Shown: one piece after another, positions 1 to 11,984 of the stretch
How positions within the stretch are numbered: position 1 is the first letter of the stretch
Layout: each line of letters opens with the position of its first letter
NCBI GenBank assembly: GCA_937915145.1
Contig: CALDNT010000094.1
Location: 21,126-85,125 of the forward strand
Direction of reading: 5' to 3'
Length of the DNA: 64,000 nt
DNA from: an uncultured Reyranella sp.
GTDB lineage: Bacteria > Pseudomonadota > Alphaproteobacteria > Reyranellales > Reyranellaceae
Program-made: the position numbers and the translations under genes
The notes under the pieces: model-generated
Told to the model about the DNA's origin: nothing
The model's input: the letters and a program-made list of their open reading frames with translations, nothing else
The model's database searches: none

Positions 1-89
1 GCGGGCGGTGCCTCTGCAAGCACTTGAGGCTCAACGATCTTTTCCAGGCGTGTCGTGCTGTCGACTATTTTCCAGACAGGTTGTCGCAG

Positions 90-1715
90 TCAGGCCGCCA
101 AAGCGCGGTCCATCAATCCAATCTCGGCATTACCGAGGTCGGCGGTGCCGAACTGGGCAAAGTGGCCCGCGCCCAGCCGCGTCTCGCCATAGAGCGTGGC
201 GAAGGGCGAGCCGGCCTCGACCAGCGCGGCAAGTGCTGCGATGCGGGCCAGACCCTCGCACAGGAAGCGCGCGCGGCGCTCGGCCTCGGCCGATTTCAGC
301 GTGCGCTCCAGCGCCTGGGCGAGCGGCGCCACATTGAAGGCCTGGGACGCCATGCGGACGAGGCGCGATAGGGTGTCCATCGCGGCGTCGGGGTGGCGGC
401 CGGCAGCACGCAGCACATCGAGCGCCATGACATTGCCCGAGCCTTCCCAGATTGCGTTGAGCGGCGCCTCGCGATAGTAGCGGGCGAGCGGCAGATCCTC
501 GGTGTAGCCGTTGCCGCCGAGGCACTCGAGCGATTCGTAGACCACCTGCGGCGTGCTCTTGCACACCAGGAACTTGACCGCGGGCGTCAGCAGCCGCGCG
601 TAGGCCGCCTCGCGCGGGTCCGACGCGGCATGGTCGGCCGCATGGGTGAGACGGAACACCAGCGCCACCTGGGCCTCGAGTTCGAGGGCGAGGTCGGCGG
701 CAACGGCACGCATCGCCGGCTGATCGGACAGTCGTCGCTGGAACACCGTGCGGTTGCGGATGTGGTGCACCGCCTGGCTGAGCGCGATGCGCATCTGGCC
801 AGCCGAGGCGATGGCGCAGTCGAGGCGCGTGAGGTTCACCATCTCGATGATGGTGCGCACGCCTGCGCCCTCGGGGCCGACCCGTTCGGCGTAGGCGGCA
901 TGGAACTCGACCTCGGATGAGGCGTTCGACTTGTTGCCGAGCTTGTCCTTCAGCCGCTGGAATCGAATGTTGTTGTGGCCGCCGTCGGGCCTATGGCGCG
1001 GCATCAGGTAGCAGGTCAGACCGCCAGTTGCCTGGGCGAGCACCAGGAAGGCATCGCACATCGGCGCCGACATGAACCATTTGTGGCCGGTGATCTCGAC
1101 ATGATCGCCGCGCGTCACCGCCTGGGTGATGTTGGCCCGCACATCGGTGCCACCCTGACGTTCGGTCATGCCCATGCCCAAGGTTACGCCGTCTTTTTCC
1201 CACCACGGTAGCGCGCGCGGATCGTAGGTGCGCGACAAAATCCTGGGCTGCCACTTTTCGAGCAGTGCCGGCTCGGCGCGCAGCGCTCCGATACAGGCAT
1301 GGGTCATGGTGATGGGACAGAGATGGCCACTTTCGGCCTGGGTGGCGAGATAGAGTCGGACGGCCCGGCTGCCGAGCGGGGCCTGCGGAGCGCTGCCGTC
1401 GTGGGCCGCAGCGTGAATACCGTGGCCGATGCTCTTGGCCATCAACGCGTGATAGGCGGGGTGGAATTCGACCAGGTCGAGGCGATTTCCCTTGCCGTCC
1501 ATCGTTCGAAGCTTGGGCGGATTCTCGTTGGCGATCCGGCCGAGATCGAGCGTCTCGGCCGCGCCGTAGTCGCGACCGCAGGCCGACAGCGCCTCGGCGT
1601 CGAGGCCGAGGCGCGTGGCTGCATCGACCAGCGGCCGGTCCGCAGCGAACAGGTCGACGTCGCCGAAGGCGGGTGACTGGTTGAACGAGGCGTCTTCGAG
1701 CAGGCCGGAGTTCAT
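90..1715 (-). CDS. AidB-like acyl-CoA dehydrogenase family protein
   Basis: 541 aa ORF with acyl-CoA dehydrogenase motifs (GMGMTERQGGTDVRAN, ECLGGNGYTEDLPLARYYREAPLNAIWEGSGNV) typical of the AidB subgroup. Confidence 0.9.
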   Translation of the reverse strand: MNSGLLEDASFNQSPAFGDVDLFAADRPLVDAATRLGLDAEALSACGRDYGAAETLDLGRIANENPPKLRTMDGKGNRLDLVEFHPAYHALMAKSIGHGIHAAAHDGSAPQAPLGSRAVRLYLATQAESGHLCPITMTHACIGALRAEPALLEKWQPRILSRTYDPRALPWWEKDGVTLGMGMTERQGGTDVRANITQAVTRGDHVEITGHKWFMSAPMCDAFLVLAQATGGLTCYLMPRHRPDGGHNNIRFQRLKDKLGNKSNASSEVEFHAAYAERVGPEGAGVRTIIEMVNLTRLDCAIASAGQMRIALSQAVHHIRNRTVFQRRLSDQPAMRAVAADLALELEAQVALVFRLTHAADHAASDPREAAYARLLTPAVKFLVCKSTPQVVYESLECLGGNGYTEDLPLARYYREAPLNAIWEGSGNVMALDVLRAAGRHPDAAMDTLSRLVRMASQAFNVAPLAQALERTLKSAEAERRARFLCEGLARIAALAALVEAGSPFATLYGETRLGAGHFAQFGTADLGNAEIGLMDRALAA

Positions 1716-1763
1716 GGCCCGATACTACGCCAAGCCAGGGAGGACGCTAGCGATCGTCCCGCG

Positions 1764-1979
1764 TCAGCCACCGCCGCCATACTTGAAGGAAAGCTTAACT
1801 TTGGCCCGGTAGGCCGAGACCTTGCCCTTCTCGATGACGAGGTCCTGCTCGACGACCTCGGCGACACGCAGGTCACGCAGCGATTTCGCAGCCCGTTCGA
1901 CCGCGGCCTTTGCCGCTTTCTCCCAGGAGTCGCTGCTGGTCCCGACGAGTTCGATCACCTTGTAGACGCTCTCTGCCAT
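1764..1979 (-). CDS. Dodecin family flavin-binding protein
   Basis: Short protein MAESVYKVIELVGTSSDSWEKAAKAAVERAAKSLRDLRVAEVVEQDL..., characteristic dodecin sequence; start chosen at internal Met. Confidence 0.9.
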   Translation of the reverse strand: MAESVYKVIELVGTSSDSWEKAAKAAVERAAKSLRDLRVAEVVEQDLVIEKGKVSAYRAKVKLSFKYGGGG

Positions 1980-2111
1980 GTGAGCCTCCCTGGACACGAC
2001 TGTGCCGTTTGAAGCGGCGCCGGGTCAGGGGGAGGCTCGGCAGCGGCTGCGTTGCTGGCCTTTTCCTTATAGCGGAACGGAGCCTAGCACGACTGCGCCA
2101 AGCGGCTCAAA

Positions 2112-3764
2112 TCAGGCGGCGAACTTTCCGAACTCCCAGTTGCGGCCGGGTGCAGCTGAGAACAGCGCCTTGGTGTAGTCGTCCCGCGGTGCGCCGAATA
2201 CCTGCTCGGCCGAACCATACTCGACGATGCGGCCCTTGCTCATCACCGCGACGTAGTCGCAGATTTGCGCCGCGACGCGTAGATCGTGGGTGATGAACAG
2301 CACCGCGAGATTGAGCCTGACGCGGATTTCGTCGAGCAGCTCCAGCACCTGCTTCTGCACCGACACGTCGAGGGCGGAGACCGCCTCGTCGGCAATCAGC
2401 AGTTCCGGCTCCATGGCCAGCGCGCGGGCGATACAGATGCGCTGGCGTTGGCCGCCGGAGAACTGGTGCGGATAGCGGTCGAGGGAATTGGGATCGAGCC
2501 GCACGGTCTCCATGAGATTGCGCGCGCGGTCCAGAGCCTCGTCACGCTTGAGACCAAAGTTCATCGGGCCTTCGATGATCGAATCGCCCACAGTGATCCG
2601 TGGGTTCATCGAACGATAGGGGTCCTGGAATACGATCTGCACGCGCCGCCGGTGCGGCCGGAGCTTTCTGGCCGACATGGTGGCGATCTCGGTGTCGCCG
2701 AGGAACACCTTGCCTTCGGTCGGGTCGATCAGGCGGGCGATGCAGCGCGCCACCGTCGACTTGCCCGAGCCCGATTCACCCACGATACCGAGTGTCTCGC
2801 CTTTGCGGATGTCGAGATCGACGTCGACCGCGGCCTTCACCACGCGGGCCTTCTGGAAAAAGGCGTTGCCGGAGTAGGTCTTGCCGAGCTTTTCGGTGCG
2901 CAAGACGGTGGTGCCGTCCCGGCGCACGCCACGGTGAGCGGGATGAATCGACGGCACCGAGGAAATCAGCATCTTGGTGTAGCTGTGCTCCGGCCGCGAC
3001 AGGATCTTCTCGGTCGGGCCGACTTCAACCAGTTCGCCCCAGCGCAGCACCGCCACGCGATGGGCAATCTCAGCAACCACACCGAAATCGTGGGTGATGA
3101 ACAGAACGCCGGTGCCCTCGCCGGCCTGCAGTTCGGCGATCAGCTTCAGGATTTCGGCCTGGGTCGTGACGTCGAGTGCGGTCGTGGGCTCGTCGGCGAT
3201 CAGCAGCACCGGATCGAGCACCAGCGCCATGGCGATCATGATGCGCTGGCGCTGGCCGCCTGAAAGCTGGTGCGGATAGGAGGCGTAGATTCGCTCCGGC
3301 TCCGGCAGCTTCACGCGATCGAGGATGGCGATGATCTTGGCCTTGCGCTCGGCGGCGTCGAGCTTGGTGTGGGTCTCCAGCACCTCGTCGATCTGCAGGC
3401 CGCAGGTCATGACCGGATTGAGTGCGGTCATCGGTTCCTGGAAGATCATCGACATGCGGGTGCAGCGCAGCTCGCGCAGGCGCGATTCGTCGGCGGCGAG
3501 AATGTTCTCGCCTTCGAGCAGGATCTCGCCCGATGTCGGCTTCAAGGCCTTGGCCAGCAGCCCCATGACCGTGAAGGCGATGACCGATTTGCCGGAGCCC
3601 GATTCCCCCACCAGGCAGACGATCTCGCCGGGACTGACGGTGAAACTCACATTTTCCACCGCGTGGGCGCGGTCGGCGCCAGCCGGAAGAGAGACGCTGA
3701 GATTGCGGACTTCGAGAACAGGTTTCTTAGGGTCGGCCATTGTGCTGGGCATCGTGTTGGGCAT
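2112..3764 (-). CDS. Oligopeptide/dipeptide ABC transporter, fused two-domain ATP-binding protein (DppD-DppF type)
   Basis: Two Walker A (GESGSGKS) and two [18 protein letters not shown] signature motifs in one 550 aa ORF. Confidence 0.95.
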   Translation of the reverse strand: MPNTMPSTMADPKKPVLEVRNLSVSLPAGADRAHAVENVSFTVSPGEIVCLVGESGSGKSVIAFTVMGLLAKALKPTSGEILLEGENILAADESRLRELRCTRMSMIFQEPMTALNPVMTCGLQIDEVLETHTKLDAAERKAKIIAILDRVKLPEPERIYASYPHQLSGGQRQRIMIAMALVLDPVLLIADEPTTALDVTTQAEILKLIAELQAGEGTGVLFITHDFGVVAEIAHRVAVLRWGELVEVGPTEKILSRPEHSYTKMLISSVPSIHPAHRGVRRDGTTVLRTEKLGKTYSGNAFFQKARVVKAAVDVDLDIRKGETLGIVGESGSGKSTVARCIARLIDPTEGKVFLGDTEIATMSARKLRPHRRRVQIVFQDPYRSMNPRITVGDSIIEGPMNFGLKRDEALDRARNLMETVRLDPNSLDRYPHQFSGGQRQRICIARALAMEPELLIADEAVSALDVSVQKQVLELLDEIRVRLNLAVLFITHDLRVAAQICDYVAVMSKGRIVEYGSAEQVFGAPRDDYTKALFSAAPGRNWEFGKFAA

Positions 3765-4695
3765 CAGACTTTCTTGCTCATCTTCGGATCGAGTGTGTCG
3801 CGCAGACCGTCGCCCATGATGTTGATCGCCAGCACGGTGAGGGCAAGGAAGATGCCCGGATAAAGGATGTTGTGTGGGAACACGCGGAACAGCGTGCGAC
3901 CTTCGGCCATGATATTGCCCCAGCTCGGGATTTCCGGCGGGATGCCGATGCCGAGGAACGACAGGATCGCCTCGGTTATGATCGCGGCGGCGGCGATGAA
4001 AGTGCCCTGAACGATCAGCGGCGCGATGGTGTTGGGCAGGATGTGGCGAAACATCAGGGTCCAGGTCGGCGTGCCGACCGAGATGGCACCTTCGACATAG
4101 GGTTCCTCGCGCACCGACAGCACGACGGAGCGAACCAAGCGGACCACGCGCGGCACGTCGGGCACGACGATGGCGAAGATCACGGTGATGAGGCCGGCGC
4201 GCCAGATCGAGACCAGAGCGATGGCAAGCAATATGCCCGGGATGGCCATCAACCCGTCCATGATTCGCATGATGAAACCATCGGCCCAGCGGATGTAGCC
4301 GGACACCAGGCCGATCACCAGACCTATGGCCACCGATATCGCGGCGACGGCCACGCCGATCATCAGCGAGACGCGCGTGCCATAGAGCACGCGGCTGTAG
4401 ACGTCGCGACCGAGGCTATCGGTCCCCATGAGGACAACACGCTTGGCGGTCGAGCCGTCGTCGAGCCTGTAGGTGATTTCCGTGCCGGGATTCTTGTTGC
4501 GGGATGCCGGGTCGATACGCGTCGGATCCACCGTGCCGAGGTAAGGCGCCAGGATGGCGATGGCCAACATGATCAGCAGGATGACGCCGCCGAAGATGAC
4601 GGCCGGATTGCGTAGCGCCAGCGCCCAAAGGCTCTTGCGCTTGGTCGATGCCGCAGCAATCGATGCCGAATCGACGACTTCTTCTGATATCGCGC

Positions 4696-4699
<4 letters not shown>
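3764..4699 (-). CDS. Dipeptide-type ABC transporter permease (DppC-like)
   Basis: 311 aa, hydrophobic, GTDSLGRDVYSRVLYGTRVSL motif. Confidence 0.93.
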
Positions 4700-5637
<938 letters not shown>

Positions 5638-5694
5638 TGTCTACCAATCGAAGCGGAGTCCCGGGCGAGAGGTCTCGCCCGGGATGTCGCGTTG

Positions 5695-7275
5695 TTACTT
5701 CTTCTCGATGTTCCACATCACAGGCACCGGCGCCTTGAGCCAGCCCGAGATGTCGGCGCGGGTTGCGCCGGGGCCGTACCACTGGCCGAGCCAGCCGAAC
5801 TGGGCTGTCTCGAGCGCTCGTGCTTGGATGGCTGCCGCCAAGGCCTTGGCCTTGCCCGGATCGGTCTCCTTGGCATACTGGTCGCGCAGCTTCTCCATCG
5901 TCGGATCGTCGGGCCAGCCGAACCATGCCTTGTCGCCATTGGCGGCGTAGTAGGCGTTGGAAATCGGATTAAGCGCGTCGGCCGACACCGAATAGGTGTG
6001 GAAGACATTCCAGCCGCCCTTGTCGGCCGGCTCCTTCTTGGTGCGCCGCGTGACCAGCGTCTGCCAGTCCATCGACTGCATGTCGACTTTGAAGCCGGCC
6101 TGCTCGAGCAGCGCCTTGGTCACCGGTGCCATGTTGGTCAGTGCCGGCAACGTGGTCGACTGCATCAGCACGATCGGTGTGCCGTCGTAGCCCGCCTCCT
6201 TCAGAAGCGCCTTGGCCCTCTCGAGGTTGGGCTTGATCAAGATGCCGTCGGGTGCATCCACGGCATTGGGCGTGCCGCAGATGAAGGACGCGCTGCAGAC
6301 CTTGTAGTAGGCCGGATCGCCGATCGTGGCCTTGAGGTAGTCTTCCTGGCGCATCGCGTAGAGCGCGGCCTGGCGGATCTTGGCATTGTCGAACGGCTTC
6401 ACCTTGTGGTTGAAGCGAATGACGAAGACGTGGCCGAGCGGATTCCAATCGACCAGCTTCACGCCCTTGTCCTTCTTCAGGATCGGGATCAGGTCGTGCG
6501 GTATTTGCTCCAGCATGTCGATCTCGCCGACGATGAGGGCATTCACCTGCTGTTGCGTGTCGGGCATCTCGATGACCTCGACGCGGTCGACCTTGACGAC
6601 TTTGCCGCCAGCGAGACCCGAGGGTGGCTCCGCGCGCGGCTTGTATTTCGTGTTCTTGACGTAGACGTGCCTTTCGCCGGGCTTCGACGCGGCGTCGTCG
6701 TAGATGAACGGACCGGAGCCGACGCGGCTGCTGATCTGCTTGAAGGGATCGGTCTCGGCCACGTCCTTGGGCATCATGAAGGGCACGTTCGAGCTTGGCT
6801 TGCCGAGCGAGTCGAGCACCAGGCCGTACGGCTCCTTGAGTTCCATGGTGAAGGTCTTGGCGTCGACCGCCTTGAAGTCCTTGACGAAGTCCATGAGCTT
6901 CTGGGCCATGGTGTCGCGCTTGCCCCAGCGCTTGAGCGAAGCGACGCAGTCTTCCGCCGTGACCGGCTTGCCGTCGTGCCACGCCAGCCCGTCGCGCAGG
7001 GTGAAGGTCCACAGCATCTTGTCGGCCGAGACTGTGTATTTATCGACCATCTGCGGCTTGACGGCATTGTTCTCGTCCATCGCGAACAGCGTATCGTAGA
7101 CCATGTAGCCGTGGTCGCGCGTGACGTAGGCGGTCGTCCAGATCGGGTCGAGGATGGTCAGATTGCCGTTCTTGACGTAGCGCAGGACCTTGCCCTGCGC
7201 GAGCGCCGGCCCGGCGGCAGCCAGGATTGCGCCAGCGGCCATTGCCGCGAGCGTTCGTCTCATTACCTGCTTCAT
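5695..7275 (-). CDS. ABC transporter substrate-binding protein, family 5
   Basis: Signal peptide MKQVMRRTLAAMAAGAILAAAGPALAQ and SBP_bac_5-like body (FTLRDGLAWHDGKPVTAEDCVASLKRW). Confidence 0.93.
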   Translation of the reverse strand: MKQVMRRTLAAMAAGAILAAAGPALAQGKVLRYVKNGNLTILDPIWTTAYVTRDHGYMVYDTLFAMDENNAVKPQMVDKYTVSADKMLWTFTLRDGLAWHDGKPVTAEDCVASLKRWGKRDTMAQKLMDFVKDFKAVDAKTFTMELKEPYGLVLDSLGKPSSNVPFMMPKDVAETDPFKQISSRVGSGPFIYDDAASKPGERHVYVKNTKYKPRAEPPSGLAGGKVVKVDRVEVIEMPDTQQQVNALIVGEIDMLEQIPHDLIPILKKDKGVKLVDWNPLGHVFVIRFNHKVKPFDNAKIRQAALYAMRQEDYLKATIGDPAYYKVCSASFICGTPNAVDAPDGILIKPNLERAKALLKEAGYDGTPIVLMQSTTLPALTNMAPVTKALLEQAGFKVDMQSMDWQTLVTRRTKKEPADKGGWNVFHTYSVSADALNPISNAYYAANGDKAWFGWPDDPTMEKLRDQYAKETDPGKAKALAAAIQARALETAQFGWLGQWYGPGATRADISGWLKAPVPVMWNIEKK

Positions 7276-7371
7276 TTCAGCTCCCTTCAATTTTTTCCCA
7301 CGGAAGAAGGCAGATCGGGACCCGCCTTCATCGGTGGGCACGCGGGGCCGGGGCCCCGCGTGCGTCACGGT

Positions 7372-8958
7372 CTACTTTTTGGTCACGTTCCAGAACACCG
7401 TGACCGGTGCCTGGACATTGCCGTCGACGTTCTTGCGCAGCGCGAACGGCGCGTACCACTGGCCGAGATGGACGTGTGTCGGATACTCCGTCACCCGCAC
7501 CTGTACGGCCTCGGCGAGCGCCTTCTGCTTCACAGGGTCGGTTTCCTTGGCGAAAGCGTCGCGCAATTCCTGGATCTTGGCGTCGCACGGCCAGCCGAAC
7601 ATCGCCTTGTCGCAGCCGGCGTTGAAGAAGCCGGCCATCACCGGATTGAGGACGTCGGCCGCCACCCAGGAGGTGAGGAAGGCGTTCCAGCCGCCCTTGT
7701 CCGGCGGGTCCTTCTTGGCGCGGCGGCTGACCAGCGTCTGCCAATCCATCGCCTGCATGTCGACCTTGAAGCCACCCTTTTCCATCAGATCCTTGGCGAC
7801 CGGGGCGAGGTTGGTGAGCACCGCGAGGTCGGTCGACTGCATCAGCACCACCGGCGTGCCGTCGTAGCCGGCCTCTTTCAGGAGCGCCTTCGACTTGTCG
7901 AAATTGGAGTTGAGCTTGTCCTCCCAGCCCTTGAAGGTTTCCAGCGGCGTGCCGCAGATGAACATCGCCTTGCATTCCTTGTACCACTTCGGGTCGCCGA
8001 TCGTGGCGTTGAGGAAGTCCTTCTGGTTGAAGGCGTAGAGCACGGCCTGGCGGACCTTCTCGTTGTCGAAGGGTTTGTGCAGGGCGTTGAAGCGGAAGGT
8101 GTACTGGCTGCCCAGCGGGTTGGCGTTGAACAGCTTGATGTTCTTGTCCTTGGCCAGTACCGGCAGCAGATCGTGCGGCGGCGATTCGATCATGTCGACC
8201 TCGCCGGCGAGTAGCGCGTTCACCGCGGTCTGGTGATCGCCCACCGAACGCCAGACCACCTGATCGACCTTGACGACCTTGCCGCCGGCCAGACCGGACG
8301 CCGGTTCGCTGCGCGGCTTGTACTTGGGATTCTTGACGTAGACCGTCTTTTCACCCGGCTTCCATTCGTCGCGCTTGAAGATGAACGGGCCGGAGCCGAT
8401 CACATCTTCTGGCTTGATCTGCGTGTTGGGATCGGTTGCCGCGACGCGGGCCGGCATCATGAACGGCACGTTCGAGGAGGGTTTGGCCAGAGACTGCAGA
8501 ACGAGGCCGTAGGGTTCCTTCAAGGTCAGCGTGAAGGTCTTGTCGTTCACCGCCTTCATGCCGGCGACCCGGGCCATCAGGGATTGGCCCATCGAGTCCT
8601 TGGCAGCCCAGCGCTTGATCGAGGCGACGCAATCCTCGGCGGTGACGGGCTTGCCGTCGTGCCATTCCAGTCCGTCGCGCAAAGTGAAGGTGTAGGTCAG
8701 CTTGTCGGGCGATACTTCGTACTTGTCGACCATCTGGGGCTGTACCGCCAACTTGTCGTCCATCGCGAACAGCGTGTCCCAGACAAGATAGCCGTGGTTG
8801 CGTACGATGTAGGCAGTGGTCCAGATCGGATCGAGGATCTTCAGATCCGAATGCATCACCACGTTCAGAGTCTGTGCCTGGCCAGGCGCGGCACCCAGAA
8901 ACCCGCCTACGCTTGCAGCCGCCACGACGGTGGCGACCGACTTCTTGAGATTGAACAT
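7372..8958 (-). CDS. ABC transporter substrate-binding protein, family 5 (paralogue of the adjacent gene)
   Basis: 528 aa, strongly similar by eye to 5695-7275 (WTTAY..., FTLRDGLEWHDGKPVTAEDCVAS, KEPYGLVLQSLAKPSSNVPFMMP). Confidence 0.93.
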   Translation of the reverse strand: MFNLKKSVATVVAAASVGGFLGAAPGQAQTLNVVMHSDLKILDPIWTTAYIVRNHGYLVWDTLFAMDDKLAVQPQMVDKYEVSPDKLTYTFTLRDGLEWHDGKPVTAEDCVASIKRWAAKDSMGQSLMARVAGMKAVNDKTFTLTLKEPYGLVLQSLAKPSSNVPFMMPARVAATDPNTQIKPEDVIGSGPFIFKRDEWKPGEKTVYVKNPKYKPRSEPASGLAGGKVVKVDQVVWRSVGDHQTAVNALLAGEVDMIESPPHDLLPVLAKDKNIKLFNANPLGSQYTFRFNALHKPFDNEKVRQAVLYAFNQKDFLNATIGDPKWYKECKAMFICGTPLETFKGWEDKLNSNFDKSKALLKEAGYDGTPVVLMQSTDLAVLTNLAPVAKDLMEKGGFKVDMQAMDWQTLVSRRAKKDPPDKGGWNAFLTSWVAADVLNPVMAGFFNAGCDKAMFGWPCDAKIQELRDAFAKETDPVKQKALAEAVQVRVTEYPTHVHLGQWYAPFALRKNVDGNVQAPVTVFWNVTKK

Positions 8959-9092
8959 CGGCTACGTCTCCCTTGAATAGATCCCCGTTTGCATCCCCCG
9001 TAGGCGATCTTCGCAAGAATCGCGCCACTGATGGGAACAGTAGCAGTCGGAGGCCCCCCTCTGACAAGCCGATTCACTGCGCCAAACGCTTT

Positions 9093-10049
9093 CTAGCGCG
9101 GCTGATTGAGCGCTTTCTCGAGCAACTCAAGCACGCCTTCGGCGGCCGCGGATGCGACGATGTCGCCGAATCCCGCCCACGATCCACGGGCGGCGGCGAG
9201 CGGCACCGGGTTGGCTTGCTCGATATCGCCCACGGTCCTGCCCGCCGGGTCCTTGAGAAACCATTTCAGGACCAGCTTCCCGGTCCGCTCGTCGAGCGGC
9301 GTCAGGCTTACCGTGCCGACCACGGTAAAGGTGTCGCTTCCCGCCGTGTCGACAATCACGATCTTGTTCGATCCCAGGGCGCGGCGCATGCCTGAATAGA
9401 GCTGGCGATTGCCGTCGGAGGGTGCGCCGGTAATGGCCGCGACCATGACCTTGACCTGCGGCGCCGCCGACGCGACCGGCGTCGCGCTGGGCATCTTTGA
9501 GGCAGACGATGGATCGTTGGGATCGACAGGCGGTTCGAGCGGTAGGCTGACGCCGGCGGCGATCTGGCCGGGCGATCGTGGCTGGAAGGTGGGCGGTCGT
9601 CCGATCAGCGTCGCGATCCGCGGTGCGGCCTGCTGGGCAATGCGCGAGATCAGGCGATCGTTGGCCGCGGCATAATCCTCGGCGCGCGTGCGTGTTCGGC
9701 TGACGGCCGGTTCCTGTGTCGAAGGTTTGCCCTCGATCCGCCAGTCGATCTGAACCTCGATGCCTTCGCCCGCGTCGCGGGTACTCATCGCGCCACCGAC
9801 CTGTATCGGTGCCTCGGCTGGCTGGACGGCGGCGACCACGCCGTAGGACTGCAATTCGATAGCCAGCGCCGCCGCCAGCCGAGCCCCCATCTCGGGCGGC
9901 ATGTTCCTTGGCGCCCCGATAGCGAGTTCAATCTTGTCATTGTTCGGGAGGAAGGCAGCGTCGTCCGAAGCGCTGTGACTGAACGGACGAGGCGGCGCGC
10001 CGCATGCCGCGAGTGCAACGCAGCAGAGAAGGATCACAACATGGCGCAT
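9093..10049 (-). CDS. Putative lipoprotein of unknown function
   Basis: 318 aa with lipobox MRHVVILLCCVALAAC|G. Confidence 0.7.
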   Translation of the reverse strand: MRHVVILLCCVALAACGAPPRPFSHSASDDAAFLPNNDKIELAIGAPRNMPPEMGARLAAALAIELQSYGVVAAVQPAEAPIQVGGAMSTRDAGEGIEVQIDWRIEGKPSTQEPAVSRTRTRAEDYAAANDRLISRIAQQAAPRIATLIGRPPTFQPRSPGQIAAGVSLPLEPPVDPNDPSSASKMPSATPVASAAPQVKVMVAAITGAPSDGNRQLYSGMRRALGSNKIVIVDTAGSDTFTVVGTVSLTPLDERTGKLVLKWFLKDPAGRTVGDIEQANPVPLAAARGSWAGFGDIVASAAAEGVLELLEKALNQPR

Positions 10050-10103
10050 GTCGCGACGATTCCGAGCAGGCAGAGGAACATCAGGATGATGAGGTAAGGC
10101 ACG

Positions 10104-10871
10104 TCAGTTCCGGAGGGCGATTGCCGACAGGCCGCGACCATAGTCTTGTTCACCACAGAGCGTGTTGCGCCGGTAACTGAAGAAATCCTCGGTCGCCGCC
10201 AGGGTGTCGTGGCCGGTGGCGCTCGCGGCGACGCCAGCGCGGGCGATCCGGTTGCCGAGATAGCCGGCGAGATCGAACAGTAAATGACCGGCGCGAGGTG
10301 CTGAGCGGAAGAATGCGGCGTTGGCCGAATCCTGGGCGAGGAACGGCGCCGGAAATTCGGGCCCGACCTCGTAGGACTCGCGACCGATGCAGGGCCCGAT
10401 CGCGGCGCTTATTTGTTCGCGCCGCGCGCCCAGCCGTTCCATGGCGGTGATCGCGGCCTCGACGATACCGCCCAGCGCGCCCTTCCAGCCGGCATGTGCC
10501 GCACCGATCACACCGGCGCGGCCGTCGGCGAGCAGGACCGGCGCGCAATCCGCCGCCAATACGCCCAGCACCACGCCCGGCCGGTCGGTCACCAGGGCAT
10601 CGGCCTTGGGCGCGCCGGGCGAGGTCCAGCGTTGATCGGCGACGGTCAGCACATCCGTCGAGTGGATCTGGTGCACGGTCAGCAGGTCGGGCTCGGAGCG
10701 GTCGAAATGGCCGGCGGCGCGGCGCCGGTTTTCGCGCACGTTGGCCTGATCGTCACCCGAGCCGTAGCCGCAGTTGAGCGATGAATAGAGGCCGGCGCTC
10801 ACGCCGCCGCCACGGGTAAAGAACCGGTGTGCCACACCATCGAAGTCGGCAAGCGTCGGGGCCAGGATCAT
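10104..10871 (-). CDS. pgeF: Peptidoglycan editing factor PgeF (YfiH/laccase-domain family)
   Basis: 255 aa; HRFFTRGGGVSAGLYSSLNCGYGSGDD, VHQIHSTDV, DCAPVLLAD, AAHAGWKGALGGI. Confidence 0.92.
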   Translation of the reverse strand: MILAPTLADFDGVAHRFFTRGGGVSAGLYSSLNCGYGSGDDQANVRENRRRAAGHFDRSEPDLLTVHQIHSTDVLTVADQRWTSPGAPKADALVTDRPGVVLGVLAADCAPVLLADGRAGVIGAAHAGWKGALGGIVEAAITAMERLGARREQISAAIGPCIGRESYEVGPEFPAPFLAQDSANAAFFRSAPRAGHLLFDLAGYLGNRIARAGVAASATGHDTLAATEDFFSYRRNTLCGEQDYGRGLSAIALRN

Positions 10872-11974
10872 GTCGTATCCGAGGGGGTATCCGAAAAACC
10901 GGCCGGTGCGGCGCTTCTGTCGTCGCCCACCGCCATAACGCGAAAGAGGGTGCCCATTTGATCCGCTGTGATCAAGCGCGCCAGCGCCGCATCGATGGCG
11001 GCCGGTTCCGACGTGCGCGCCTTCAGCGCACGCGCGCGCTGCTCGATGCCGAGCCGGCGCAGGAAGTCGCCCTGCCCGGCCGGACCGAAGACCCGGGCGC
11101 CGGCCGCGGTCGCCGCCTGGGCGACAGCGGCAAAATCAACGTGTGCAGTGAGGTCGGTTTCGCCCGGCCGATCGAGGACGTCGACACCGCGATGGCGGCG
11201 GACCGCCTGCAGCGTCGCGCCGGGTGCCGTATCATCGCGCCCGTAGTCGACGATCAGCGCCCAACCGCCCTGCCGCATCAGGCGAGCGGCAATTGCGGTG
11301 GCCTGATGCGCGACCGCGCCCGAGGCCTCGGCCAGGGTTCCCGGCGGCAGATCGGCATCGCGCACCGACGCCGGCAGGAGAGAGGCGAAGGGTGACGGCC
11401 CGGGGGTCAGGGCAAACCGCAGCGTCTCGCCGTCGGCGGCCAGCCCGATCATGCGCTCGGCCCAGCCGTGCGGCGTCTTTTCGAACTGGCGCACCGGCAG
11501 GGCGTCGAGGAATTCGTTGGCGACCATGAGCGTGGGGCCGTCCGGCACTTGGTCGACAGACGCATGCCAGGCCGGCTTGAACGCGCCAAGTGCTGCCTCC
11601 TGGGCGTCCCGCAGCGTCTCGCTGATCTCGACCAGGTGCAGAGCCGCCGCTGCATGAAACCCCGGCACCGCGCGGGTGGCGCGCAGCGCATCGGCCATAA
11701 GCGTGCCGCGCCCCGGCCCCAGTTCGACCAGGCGCACCGGCGCGGGACGGCCCATCGCCTGCCAGCGCTCGGCGAGCCACGCGCCCACCAGCTCGCCGAA
11801 CATCTGCGAGATTTCCGGCGCCGTCGTGAAGTCGCCGGCCGCGCCCAGCGGCATGGCGCGCCGGTAGTAACCGAGACGGGGATGGCCGAGCGCCTCGGCC
11901 ATGAAATCGGCGACGGAGATGGGACCGGTGAGGGCGATGCGCCGCGCGATCAGGCGGCCGAGTTCGCTGGTCAT
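10868..11974 (-). CDS. Class I SAM-dependent methyltransferase, MidA/NDUFAF7 family
   Basis: 368 aa; GDFTTAPEISQMFGELVGAW, ELGPGRGTLMADALR, NEFLDALPVRQF. Confidence 0.92.
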   Translation of the reverse strand: MTSELGRLIARRIALTGPISVADFMAEALGHPRLGYYRRAMPLGAAGDFTTAPEISQMFGELVGAWLAERWQAMGRPAPVRLVELGPGRGTLMADALRATRAVPGFHAAAALHLVEISETLRDAQEAALGAFKPAWHASVDQVPDGPTLMVANEFLDALPVRQFEKTPHGWAERMIGLAADGETLRFALTPGPSPFASLLPASVRDADLPPGTLAEASGAVAHQATAIAARLMRQGGWALIVDYGRDDTAPGATLQAVRRHRGVDVLDRPGETDLTAHVDFAAVAQAATAAGARVFGPAGQGDFLRRLGIEQRARALKARTSEPAAIDAALARLITADQMGTLFRVMAVGDDRSAAPAGFSDTPSDTT

Positions 11975-11984
11975 TGCCGCCGGA

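Noticed and set aside
5692-8214. 840-aa plus-strand ORF
   Set aside because: Antisense shadow of the two substrate-binding proteins; composition is typical of GC-rich frame artefacts.
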